Assembly: GCA_959605475.1 (NCBI GenBank)
Contig: CAUHFS010000005.1
Coordinates: 1 to 61,117, forward strand
Direction of reading: 5' to 3'
DNA: 61,117 nt
From: an uncultured Collinsella sp.
GTDB taxonomy: Bacteria; Actinomycetota; Coriobacteriia; Coriobacteriales; Coriobacteriaceae
Part shown: one piece after another, positions 16,962 to 24,207 of the stretch
Layout of the letters: every line of letters begins with the position of its first letter
Numbering within the stretch: the first letter of the stretch is position 1
Made by a program: the position numbers and the translations under genes
The notes under the pieces: model-generated
What the model saw: only the letters and a program-made list of their open reading frames with translations
The model's database searches: none
What the model was told of the DNA's origin: nothing

Positions 16962-17000
16962 GGACGTTCCTAAACGACTAGTCGTTGGGGACACTCTTTG
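16962..17000. repeat. ACTAGT palindromic repeat, copy interrupted by the IS
   Basis: The sequence is GGACGTTCCTAAACGACTAGTCG then TTGGGGACACTCTTTG (no more than the first 20 bases matter: the CGACTAGTCG centre and GGGACACTC tail). The other half, CTAGTCATTGG, is at 15538-15548 on the far side of the IS. The intact copy is at 18493-18535. The remaining bases to 17079 hold no gene. Confidence 0.7.
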
Positions 17001-17079
17001 CCGAATGTGGCCGCCGCATCATCGATGATGCCGTGTCCTCGCGCGCAATGGTGGCGTCCGTCCCGCTTCGACCGTCGCG

Positions 17080-18345
17080 TTACGGCGCGAGAACATCCAG
17101 CGGAACAACTTGGACGCCACGCTCGGTAACATAGGCTTGCGAACCAAACCCGATGATCACGACTTTCGAAACCGGCGGGTTGTTTCCGGCGGCAACCATG
17201 CGTTTCTCGACAGCAACAAGGCTGTCAGACGCCTCTTCGATTTGAGCAGAGCTGAGTTTAACTTCGACCGGAATCCACGTTCCGCCGGGAGCCGCAATGA
17301 CCGCATCGACTTCTAGATCGCGAGAATCATGATAGTGATAGAGGCCCATTCCGTTTGCTCGCGCATAAACCCACAAATCATGAAGCACCAGCGATTCAAA
17401 AAGCAGTCCGAGCGTCTTGAAATCTAGCAGTAGTGTCTCCGGGGTCGCCCCGAGTGCGGCGGCCGCCAGCGACGGGTCGGCGAGGTGATGCTTCTTTGAG
17501 TCTCTTAAATGCACCGGAGATCTCATTGCAGGGTTCCACGCGGGAATATCGCGAACGAAACTAACCCGAGCAAGAAGAGATATATATGATGCCGCCGTCT
17601 GTCTCGACACCTCTCCGCCAAGATCGGCTACGAGCGTCTTGAGTGACGCCAAAGTGGATTCATTGCGCGCAAGCGATTCGATGACGGCTTTGACCTTCTC
17701 AGGGTCGCGTCGAGAGCCATCAACACGAGACAAATCTTCTTCGGCGACTATGCCGATGTAACGTTTCGCCATCGCCGACGCAGCCAGCGCATCGCGACCG
17801 ACCGCCGCGGGCCATCCACCACGGACAACGCACTCGGCAATCGAGGCAGAATCCAACGACCCGAAAGCTCCATTGAACTTTTCGCCAGAAATAATGCCCG
17901 ACAGCTTAACCGCGCCGCTAGATTTCCCAAGTTCGAAAAGCGTCATGGTGTCCATGCGCAGTTTGGCGAATCTTCCAGCGCCACTGTGCATCGGACGTTC
18001 GTCGTCTCGCGGTGTCGCCGACCCCGTAAATATGAACTGACCAGGCTCGCCGCCGCGGTTGTCGCACTCAAACCGTGCCGCGTCCCAAAGTTTCGGAACC
18101 TCCTGCCACTCGTCAATCAGCCGCGGCACCTCGCCGGAAACGGCAAGAGCCGGATCCGTCTCGGCGCGTAAGCGATTCTCGAAGTTGCGGGACGGGTCCA
18201 TGAGAAGGAGCCTGGACGCCGCACGGGTCTCGGCCGTGGTCGTCTTTCCACACCATTTCGGTCCTTCGATGAGAACGGCACCGAATATACCCAGCAGCTG
18301 GTCGAGCTCATTTTCGACAATTCTGGTGTAGTACTTTTTTGGCAT
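17080..18345 (-). CDS. AAA ATPase with C-terminal DUF4143
   Basis: This 421-residue protein belongs to the widespread AAA_14/DUF4143 group. The Walker A motif is EGPKWCGKTTTAE near residue 30. Walker B-like LIDEWQEVPKLWDAARFECD and sensor FIFTGSATP follow. The C-terminal DUF4143 part contains YISLLARVSFVRDIPAW, HLADPSLAAAALG and the nuclease-like closing block HYHDSRDLEVDAVI..WIPVEVKLS. Biochemical role is not established for the family. ATG at 18345 (MPKKYY) fits better than 18357. It lies between two copies of the ACTAGT repeat and uses rather lower GC than its neighbours, which suggests an acquired cassette. Confidence 0.85.
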   Translation of the reverse strand: MPKKYYTRIVENELDQLLGIFGAVLIEGPKWCGKTTTAETRAASRLLLMDPSRNFENRLRAETDPALAVSGEVPRLIDEWQEVPKLWDAARFECDNRGGEPGQFIFTGSATPRDDERPMHSGAGRFAKLRMDTMTLFELGKSSGAVKLSGIISGEKFNGAFGSLDSASIAECVVRGGWPAAVGRDALAASAMAKRYIGIVAEEDLSRVDGSRRDPEKVKAVIESLARNESTLASLKTLVADLGGEVSRQTAASYISLLARVSFVRDIPAWNPAMRSPVHLRDSKKHHLADPSLAAAALGATPETLLLDFKTLGLLFESLVLHDLWVYARANGMGLYHYHDSRDLEVDAVIAAPGGTWIPVEVKLSSAQIEEASDSLVAVEKRMVAAGNNPPVSKVVIIGFGSQAYVTERGVQVVPLDVLAP

Positions 18346-18799
18346 ATTTATCACCATTGCTACCAGCGCGTTTAACCTAATTTACAGTTTACATTTAACC
18401 AAATTTCGGTTCTCTGATTAACCATATTTACGCAATTCAATTAACGAAACAGATTTAGGAGCCATTTTTGCGAACGGCTTAAGCTGTGGTGCAGTCATTG
18501 ACGTTCTAAAAGACTAGTCGAAAGGGACACTCTTTTCATAGCTCCGACACATGTGCCAACATGCCTGAAATCGGCGCGCTACAGATTGCGCCCATCTACT
18601 ACTTTTACTCCCGCACCCCTGACCATACGCCCCTATTTTCAAAAATCGCACGTTCGCTACCTGCAGTTTTAATATTGCGATTTTCATCGTGCTTCGAGGT
18701 AAGCGACCAAAAGTAGTAGATGGCCCCAATTCCTGGCCGAGGGCATCTCGCCGCTCCTCCACGGGAAAATACGATCCGTTTTCCTCCGCCCCCAGGTAA
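18346..18799. repeat. Intergenic repeats downstream of the orphan EIIB gene
   Basis: No gene is seen. The intact ACTAGT repeat (AGTCATTGACGTTCTAAAAG 18493-18512, then ACTAGTCG and GGGACACTC) is followed by an element bounded by a perfect 15-base inverted repeat, CCATCTACTACTTTT (18592-18606) and AAAAGTAGTAGATGG (18709-18723). It contains CGCTACCTGCAGTTTT, similar to the 2538-2691 element. The first 120 bases are AT-rich and would hold the ATPase promoter. Confidence 0.65.
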
Positions 18800-19282
18800 T
18801 CACGCGAGCAGGTTCTCGATGGGATCGGGGTCGGAGCTGGGGAGATAGCGGATTTCTAGTTCTACGCCGAGCTTTTGTAGCTCTCTGAGAGCAGCGACGT
18901 CTGCATCGCCTATGGCGACTGCGGGCGTTACAGAGCGCTTGCCCTCCCCTGCTTGCATATGGCCAATGCTAATCTTGGTGATCGGCACACCGCCCTTAAC
19001 CAGCGCGAGTGCATCCGTGGGCGACGCCACCATGATGAGAATCCATTGGCGCGGCGTTGCGGTATGAATGATGTCGATGGTCCTTTGCACCGAGAAAAAC
19101 CGCGTCCACACGCCATCGGGCGCCGCCACCCTCATAGGGGCCCATTGGCGCGAATCCGCCGCGATCTCATCGTTGACGATTAGGACAAGGTTGGAACCCA
19201 CGGCTTCGTTCCACAGCTCAACGTCTTGCCCGTAAATGAAACGGTCATCGATACGCGTAAGAAGAATCTTGGGTTGAGCCAT
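18800..19282 (-). CDS. Orphan mannose/sorbose-family PTS EIIB lacking the active histidine
   Basis: This 160-residue protein is plainly homologous to the EIIB at 29655-30137 along its whole length (ILLTRIDDRFIYGQDVELWNEAVGSN against ILLTRIDNRLVHGQVATQWNSTLGSN). The phosphorylated histidine of the RIDxRxxHGQ motif reads TAC, tyrosine, so normal phosphotransfer should not work. The rest of the fold is intact (VKGGVPITKISIGHMQAGEGKR), so it is not simply a decaying pseudogene. No IIA, IIC or IID gene is beside it. It could be a regulatory decoy or a sensor; that is speculation. Start chosen at MAQPK. Confidence 0.85.
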   Translation of the reverse strand: MAQPKILLTRIDDRFIYGQDVELWNEAVGSNLVLIVNDEIAADSRQWAPMRVAAPDGVWTRFFSVQRTIDIIHTATPRQWILIMVASPTDALALVKGGVPITKISIGHMQAGEGKRSVTPAVAIGDADVAALRELQKLGVELEIRYLPSSDPDPIENLLA

Positions 19283-19489
19283 GGCTGCCCCATTCTGTTT
19301 GAGACCCATACGAGCGGGACGTCGACCACCAACTCAACAGCAGGTCAAGTAGCAAATGGGCACTGCAGACATCACGCCTCTAATATTAGTGCATTTAAAG
19401 TGAGAAAAGCCGTCAGAACACTTGCGCGGATGTGTGATGTCCCGTATCATAGACAGCCGTTGACGCCTCAGTTGCGTCATCATATGGCC

Positions 19490-19565
19490 GCCAGCGTAGC
19501 TCAGTTGGTAGAGCACCGCTCTCGTAAAGCGGGGGTCACCGGTTCGAGCCCGGTCGCTGGCTCCA
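19490..19565 (+). tRNA. tRNA-Thr (anticodon CGT)
   Basis: This is a full cloverleaf of 76 bases with encoded CCA. Acceptor GCCAGCG pairs with CGCTGGC. The D arm is GCTC...GAGC, the anticodon arm CCGCT-CTCGTAA-AGCGG, and the T arm ACCGG-TTCGAGC-CCGGT. Anticodon CGT reads ACG threonine codons. Confidence 0.97.
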
Positions 19566-19576
19566 TTACACAAGAT

Positions 19577-19600
19577 AGCCGCCTTCGGGCGGCTTTTTTG
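19577..19600 (+). terminator. Terminator of tRNA-Thr
   Basis: GCCGCC-TTCG-GGCGGC followed by TTTTTT, 12 bases after the tRNA. The bases to 19821 hold no evident gene. Confidence 0.95.
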
Positions 19601-19821
19601 TTGCCGATTTTGAGTGCGTGCGCGCCAATCCAAACATCGCCACGTCAACGGCGGCCCACTCGGTGGACTTCGGGTTTAATGCTTAGGGGCGGGGATTTAC
19701 CAAAGTGAAAAATTAATGAAAAGAAACCCAGTGCAACAAATGCCATGGCGAGGGCTCGAATTGGCCATATAGATCTAAAATGGTCACGATATACAAATGC
19801 CGAGAGACATTGGCGATATAG

Positions 19822-20331
19822 ATGAAAAGAACTAAGGGTTTTCTTTTGTTGGTAATGATGCTGCTCGGACTGTTCTGCCTGAGTGGCCCTTCTTGGGCCG
19901 AGGCTGCCTGTCCTGAAGGTGAGCCTCAGCAGTCTTATACGGGCAGCCTGCTGATAACTGCTAAGGAGGGCGATGCCGACTCTCAGTCTGGGGTAAACCC
20001 CCTTGCCACTTTTGAGGGGGACGGCGGAACGGTCAAGCTTGACCATATTGGTAGCGGGATTTTGAGGTGGCAAGTTCTTCCGGACAAAATTGCGAACGAT
20101 CCCTTCTCTTTTGCTGGAACGATTTATCTATACAAGGTTGTGAGCGGAAAACAAAAATACGTCGATTGCTATCCGACAAACGGGTCTGGAATTGCTTTCA
20201 CCGGCATTTCGGGGCAGATTGATACACATGTACGAAAGGGAACCTATGTGGTGCGTTGGGCTGGAGCTGCTGCAGGCCCGATATGGATTGCGGTCTTGCG
20301 CCCCGATGTCCAAATAGGTTTCTCTCTCTAG
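19822..20331 (+). CDS. Small secreted protein, unknown function
   Basis: I do not recognise the family. The 169-residue product begins with a clear signal peptide (MKRTKGFLLLVMMLLGLFCL, cleavage likely after WAEA near residue 28). The mature part is a compact, probably beta-rich domain with few charged repeats and two cysteines (ACPEG near the N-terminus and DCYP near 115) that could form a disulfide. Base composition is lower in GC than the neighbouring operons. It is followed 14 bases later by a second small gene, so the two may be co-expressed. Confidence 0.75.
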   Translation: MKRTKGFLLLVMMLLGLFCLSGPSWAEAACPEGEPQQSYTGSLLITAKEGDADSQSGVNPLATFEGDGGTVKLDHIGSGILRWQVLPDKIANDPFSFAGTIYLYKVVSGKQKYVDCYPTNGSGIAFTGISGQIDTHVRKGTYVVRWAGAAAGPIWIAVLRPDVQIGFSL

Positions 20332-20345
20332 ACGGGAAGTTGCTC

Positions 20346-20711
20346 ATGGACGCCATATATGACGGAGACGACTGGGTCGATCATTATACTTGGCGCCTGG
20401 TCGGCTCGGATGACAATGGGGATGTGGTGTTTGATGGACTATGTCCAAAGCATCTCCTTCCTTTTGTCTCGTCGTTAATTGAGAGTTCCGCTCGTGTTGC
20501 CCCCTACAGCTCGGCATCGCTTCATGATACGGACGTTTTGAAGACCATAAGGGAATCAATTGACGAGGGCACGATGAGCGGCCCGCTGTTTTCTCGGCTT
20601 GTGGGGCTGGATGAGATTCAATCGAAACGACTGCTTGCGGGCGAAAAGGTGGAACTCACTTATCGGTCGATGATTTCAATCCTGCGGCTAGCCGATGTTC
20701 TTCGCAAATAA
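20346..20711 (+). CDS. Hypothetical protein, 121 residues
   Basis: The ATG at 20346 has GGGAAG seven bases upstream and comes 14 bases after the secreted-protein gene. The product is acidic in its first half (MDAIYDGDDWVDHYTWRLVG). It ends in a helical segment (SRLVGLDEIQSKRLLAGEKVELTYRSMISILRLADVL) that resembles a small HTH-like or dimerisation region, but I cannot place it in a family. No transmembrane helix or signal peptide. Confidence 0.65.
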   Translation: MDAIYDGDDWVDHYTWRLVGSDDNGDVVFDGLCPKHLLPFVSSLIESSARVAPYSSASLHDTDVLKTIRESIDEGTMSGPLFSRLVGLDEIQSKRLLAGEKVELTYRSMISILRLADVLRK

Positions 20712-20737
20712 ACAGCTCCCCTATTCAAAAACAGAAA

Positions 20738-20811
20738 CCCCGCCAAACGTGATTCCCCTAGGGGAAACACTTTTGGCGGGGTCCTTGCGTGATTTCCCTA
20801 GGGGAATCACG
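20738..20811 (-). terminator. Double hairpin terminator of yhcH operon
   Basis: CCCCGCCAAA (20738-20747) pairs with TTTGGCGGGG (20772-20781) around a second palindrome, GTGATTCCCCTAGGGGAAACAC. A further palindrome CGTGATTTCCCTAGGGGAATCACG lies at 20788-20811. T-rich sequence follows the main stem on the minus strand. Confidence 0.75.
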
Positions 20812-20843
20812 CCATCAGACGAGCAGCCCAACCAGGCAGCTCG

Positions 20844-21317
20844 CTACTCCTCCCAGTAGGCGTCGGCAAGCAGCTTAAAGCAGATCTTCTTGACCGACCG
20901 TGCGCCATCGCCCGGGAACTCGAGCGTGGGCATATGAGGTTCGCCGGCAACGAACAGTGCAAACTTGTCGTCAGCAAGATCGCCGGCAATCGAAGCGTCG
21001 GAATCGACCAGATCGTAGTCGTCCTTCTCGTCAAACTCCTGGACCAGCGTCAGGCTGCCCGTAGCGACCTTAAAGGCCTCGCGACCCTCGACGTCGATCT
21101 GCAAATCGTGATAGCGCTGATGCGTCTCGTAGTGAGCCTCGGCCTCGGGACGCGTCGTGGGAGCCATGACGTTCGCAAAGACCTTGTCGCCCAGAATCGG
21201 ATGGCTGCCGACCTCGAGCTGCGCCGGGTCGTTCTCCTCGAGCCAATCGATCAGCACGTCGAGGCCCTTGAGCATTCCGCGGTACTCCTCGATATCGCCC
21301 AATGCACCGTAAATCAT
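20844..21317 (-). CDS. YhcH/YjgK/YiaL family protein
   Basis: This 157-residue cupin-like protein belongs to the YhcH/EbgC/DUF386 group, often found in sialic acid, amino-sugar and beta-galactosidase operons. Diagnostic blocks are the N-terminal MIYGALGDIEEYRG, AHYETHQRYHDLQIDVEGRE with the metal-binding histidines and glutamate, and the C-terminal FPGDGARSVKKICFKLL. A direct role in anomer or isomer handling of sugars has been proposed for relatives. It lies downstream of lacC with a nagA remnant between. Confidence 0.88.
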   Translation of the reverse strand: MIYGALGDIEEYRGMLKGLDVLIDWLEENDPAQLEVGSHPILGDKVFANVMAPTTRPEAEAHYETHQRYHDLQIDVEGREAFKVATGSLTLVQEFDEKDDYDLVDSDASIAGDLADDKFALFVAGEPHMPTLEFPGDGARSVKKICFKLLADAYWEE

Positions 21318-21349
21318 CTAAATCCCCTCTCGGATCGCTTCTTTGGCGG

Positions 21350-21486
21350 CTACTCGGCAAACGCGTTACCGACGCTGTTGCCACCCACATACGCCTCGAC
21401 CAGGGTAAGGTCGGGATTGAACACGACAAACTCGGCGTCGCGCCCCAGTATAATGCTACCGCACTTGTCGTCGACATGAGCTAGCA
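21350..21486 (-). pseudogene. Remnant of the 3' end of a nagA gene
   Basis: Read on the minus strand, the stretch encodes AHVDDKCGSIILGRDAEFVV, then FNPDLTLVEAYVGGNSVGNA, then FAE and a stop (21350-21352). The intact NagA at 24208-25377 ends AHIEDKCGSIMPGRDADFVV, FDHELTLVETYVGGQSVGNA, FTE. About 43 codons are kept with no frameshift, and upstream of the AH pair (about 21480) the similarity stops. There is no start codon or domain, so this is a truncated duplicate. Confidence 0.88.
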
Positions 21487-21514
21487 AGCAATGCCGGGGC
21501 CGACGCCCAGGCTT

Positions 21515-22450
21515 TTACAGCTCGGTCACGACAACGCCGTTGTAGACCTCGTCCCAACGGTCCATGACCAGATGGCCGGTCATGGGATCCATGGCATTGA
21601 GCTTGCCGCAGGTGTTGGCGGTACGCAGCACCGTCTCGTCGTCCGCGCCAGCAGCAATGGCATGCGCGAAGCCAGCGATAGTGGAGTCACCAGAGCCCGT
21701 AGCGTTAACGGCAGGGATATCGGGCGTCTTTGCGCGGAACGCACGGCCATTGTGGAAGCCAACGGAGCCGGCAGCGCCCATGGACACGACGACCCAGGGG
21801 ATATCGGAGAAGCGGGCATCAGAGGCGAGCGCGGCGCGGAGCTCGTCCACATCGTCGGTAGTAAAGCTCGTACCCAAAAGGCCGTTGATCTCGGTCAGGT
21901 TAGGCTTGACCAGCTCGGGCTTAATTTCGGACTTAAGGGCGGCCTCGAGCGAAGCGCCCGAGGTATCGAGCAACACCTTGGCACCGGCGTTCTCGGCAAT
22001 GCCCGTGATCTTGGCATAGTAGTCTGCCTCGACACCGCGGGGCAGCGAACCCGAGATGGTGACGACGTCGGCCTTGCTCGCAAGCTCGGTAAACTTGGCG
22101 GTAAAGGCATCGAGCTCCTCGGGGGCAATTGTCGGGCCGCTCTCGAGCAGCTCGGTCTGGTTGCCGGCATGAAGGATATTGAGGCAGATGCGGGTCTCGC
22201 CCTTGATGGGCACAAAGTCGTTGTTAATACCGTTGGCGTCCATGAGCTCAGCCATGTAAGCGCCCATGTGGCCGCCGAGCAGACCGGTTGCCACGACGTC
22301 GTCGCCCAGCTGACCCAGCACACGGGCCACGTTGAGGCCCTTGCCGCCGGCGGTCTTTTCGGGCGTCACACGGTTGACGTCGTCGATAACGAGCTCATCG
22401 AGCTGATAGCGCGTATCGACAGACGGGTTCATCGTAACGGTGAGGATCAT
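21515..22450 (-). CDS. lacC: Tagatose-6-phosphate kinase
   Basis: This 311-residue PfkB-family kinase phosphorylates D-tagatose-6-phosphate to the 1,6-bisphosphate. It aligns from the first residue with Gram-positive LacC: MILTVTMNPSVDTRYQLDEL, NRVTPEKTAGGKGLNVARVL, GETRICLNILHAGNQTELLE, TISGSLPRGVEADYYA, and the catalytic loop NATGSGDSTIAGFA with the base aspartate. 1-phosphofructokinase is a close relative, but the alignment and the lacX neighbour favour LacC. It lies 59 bases behind lacX. Tagatose-6-phosphate can reach it from LacAB and from AgaS. Confidence 0.9.
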   Translation of the reverse strand: MILTVTMNPSVDTRYQLDELVIDDVNRVTPEKTAGGKGLNVARVLGQLGDDVVATGLLGGHMGAYMAELMDANGINNDFVPIKGETRICLNILHAGNQTELLESGPTIAPEELDAFTAKFTELASKADVVTISGSLPRGVEADYYAKITGIAENAGAKVLLDTSGASLEAALKSEIKPELVKPNLTEINGLLGTSFTTDDVDELRAALASDARFSDIPWVVVSMGAAGSVGFHNGRAFRAKTPDIPAVNATGSGDSTIAGFAHAIAAGADDETVLRTANTCGKLNAMDPMTGHLVMDRWDEVYNGVVVTEL

Positions 22451-22509
22451 TTTTAGCTCCTTATCTCGCAGGCTCCTAGTGCCTCGCGATACGAGTCGAC
22501 AAAACGGAA

Positions 22510-23391
22510 TTACAGAATTTCAATCGTGAACGAGCGAACGACGGTCTCCTTGGGCTTGGCGACAAGGCAGCCGCGCTTATGCTCAAGCACGTCATCCTCA
22601 TCGGAGCAGGTCGAAAGGCCGCCCCAGGGCTCAACTGCCACAAAATCGCCCTCGGGCTTACTCCACACGATGAGGTACGGAAAGCCCTCGAAGCTCAGGC
22701 GAACGCCCTTGTCCTCGCCCTTTTTGGAAAGCGTGACCTGACGACTCTCGAGTACGTCAAAGATGGTCTCCGCAAAATCGAAGAGCTCGTGCGACAGGGG
22801 CAACGTCTTCCCCACCATGGGGTTCTTGGAGCGGTTTGCCACATCAATCAAGCCAGTCGAAGGAACGGCGGTGCAGAGCTCCGCAGCCTCGTCCTTCTCA
22901 AAGTGCAGCTCGTAGTCCGTATAGGCCTCGCCCTCGTCGAGCGGGCACCTAAAGCCGGGGTGTCCACCGATAAAGAACGGCATGTCCTCGGTGCCCTCGT
23001 TGGTCACCTCATAGGAGACGCGCACGGTATCCCCCTCAAGCGCATAACGAGCGACAAGCTTAAACGGGTACGGATAATCGCTCAGCAGCGCGGCGTTATC
23101 CTCCGAAGCCAGGCACATCGCCAGCTCGTTCTCGCTCTGGCTCAGCAGCTTCCACTCCTGTTTGCGCGCAAACCCGTGGCGAGCGAGCTTCACATGATGC
23201 CCGGCAAACGTCATGGCGCTACCATCACGCAGGCCTCCGCAAATCGGGAAGCAAATCGGTGCCTGGCCGGACCACACGGCGGGATCACCCTGCCACAGGT
23301 ACTCGCGACCTCCAGCCTCAATCGAGGTAAACGAGCCGCCGGCCGTGGAGACCTTGATAGAAATCGAATCGTTGGAGAGAGCGTATTCCAT
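22510..23391 (-). CDS. lacX: LacX-type aldose 1-epimerase family protein
   Basis: This 293-residue protein is of the galactose-mutarotase-like superfamily, LacX branch. It has SISIKVSTAGGSFTSIEAGG, the WSGQAPICFPICGGLRDG block, HGFARKQEW with a catalytic-type histidine, FFIGGHPGFRCPLDEGE, and VAVEPWGGLSTCSDEDD. LacX often travels with lac operons; its precise substrate is not settled. ATG at 23391 has AAAGGATGG in front. It leads the operon lacX-lacC-yhcH. Confidence 0.85.
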   Translation of the reverse strand: MEYALSNDSISIKVSTAGGSFTSIEAGGREYLWQGDPAVWSGQAPICFPICGGLRDGSAMTFAGHHVKLARHGFARKQEWKLLSQSENELAMCLASEDNAALLSDYPYPFKLVARYALEGDTVRVSYEVTNEGTEDMPFFIGGHPGFRCPLDEGEAYTDYELHFEKDEAAELCTAVPSTGLIDVANRSKNPMVGKTLPLSHELFDFAETIFDVLESRQVTLSKKGEDKGVRLSFEGFPYLIVWSKPEGDFVAVEPWGGLSTCSDEDDVLEHKRGCLVAKPKETVVRSFTIEIL

Positions 23392-23547
23392 TGTCCATCC
23401 TTTCGAACAACTGCTTTTTGCTCGCAAGAACCCGTCTCGGCCCTGACCAAAGGACAAACCCGCACGTTCATCGATGCGTCCGGTATCCCAGCCATGCAAC
23501 GGGGTACCATACAGACATTGATGCAATTACAGCTGAAAGGCCTTCTT

Positions 23548-24132
23548 ATGCGAACCATCATCCTTTATGCCTCACGCCACCACGGCAATACGAAAAAGCT
23601 CGTGGACGCCATCGTCGAGGCGCACCCCGAAATCGATACCCTCGACGTCAAGGCGCTCGGCAAAAACGAGTATCCCAACCTGCACGAATACCATCTGATC
23701 GGCGTCGCCACGGGCATCTATTACTCCGAGATCGACAAGGACATGGCACGCGTGCTCACGAACGTGCTGCAGCCGCAGGACAAGGTGTTTGGCCTTATGA
23801 CCTACGGTGGCAAAAACAAGTGGTACGGCAAGGATATCGATGGCATCTGCCGCATGAGGCAGGCCATCTTTATGGGTGTCTACGGCTGCCCCGGTTTTGA
23901 TACGTGGGGGCCGTTCAAGCTCACCGGCGGTGTCCAAAAGGGACACCCGACCGCTGAGGAAATTAAGGGCGCCGTCGACTTCTTCGACAAGATCGAAGAC
24001 GAGTATGGCGACATCATCGTCGAGGAGTACGCCAAGCGCGAGAAGCGTCTAGCATACGAAAAGGAGCATCCCGCGGGGGGTCTTGTGGCCGGCGTCAAGC
24101 GCACGGCAAAGAAGATCGCTAACAAGCTGTAA
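23548..24132 (+). CDS. Flavodoxin-family protein
   Basis: This 194-residue protein has the FMN-binding loop ILYASRHHGNTKKLVDAI at its start, a second flavodoxin block GVATGIYYSEIDKDMARVL and MTYGGKNKWYGKDI. The C-terminus is basic (GVKRTAKKIANKL). It probably carries electrons or acts as a small quinone/NAD(P)H-type reductase. ATG at 23548 follows AAAGG. It is divergent from lacX and converges on nagA. Confidence 0.85.
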   Translation: MRTIILYASRHHGNTKKLVDAIVEAHPEIDTLDVKALGKNEYPNLHEYHLIGVATGIYYSEIDKDMARVLTNVLQPQDKVFGLMTYGGKNKWYGKDIDGICRMRQAIFMGVYGCPGFDTWGPFKLTGGVQKGHPTAEEIKGAVDFFDKIEDEYGDIIVEEYAKREKRLAYEKEHPAGGLVAGVKRTAKKIANKL

Positions 24133-24163
24133 CTGTTAAGGTGCTTTTGAGCGTTTAACCCAT

Positions 24164-24202
24164 ACGGCGGGTCCGAGCAGATTCGGGCCCGCCGTCTTTT
24201 TC
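24164..24202. terminator. Terminator between flavodoxin gene and nagA
   Basis: ACGGCGGG (24164-24171) pairs with CCCGCCGT (24188-24195), followed by CTTTTTC on the plus strand. Confidence 0.85.
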
Positions 24203-24207
24203 TATCG

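Larger units (their letters stand above)
15549..16963 (-). mobile_element. IS110-family insertion sequence
   Basis: This element is about 1.4 kb, has no long terminal inverted repeats, carries one transposase gene and has a 250-base GC-rich noncoding end. The edges are set by comparing flanks: CTAGTCATTGG ends at 15548 and ACGTTCCTAAACGACTAGTCG begins at 16964. Joined, they recreate the intact repeat seen at 18493-18520. The shared GG at both junctions is the likely core dinucleotide. Short TGTCA/TGACA inverted motifs lie near the two ends (15564-15568, 16943-16947). It is more GC-rich than its surroundings, which suggests recent arrival. Confidence 0.8.

Noticed and set aside
16713..16994. 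N-terminal extension of the IS110 recombinase
   Set aside because: The extra residues are low-complexity and cover the noncoding end with its hairpins; the GTG at 16712 has a good ribosome site and starts the conserved domain.
18800..19282. Calling the orphan EIIB a pseudogene
   Set aside because: The frame is intact and full length, the ribosome site region is normal, and only the active histidine is changed.
19541..19565. Integration site at the tRNA-Thr 3' end
   Set aside because: I found no second copy of the tRNA end within the window and no integrase gene, so an island boundary cannot be claimed.
21515..22450. Calling this gene 1-phosphofructokinase (fruK)
   Set aside because: No fructose PTS is nearby, while its sequence follows LacC closely and its neighbour is lacX.
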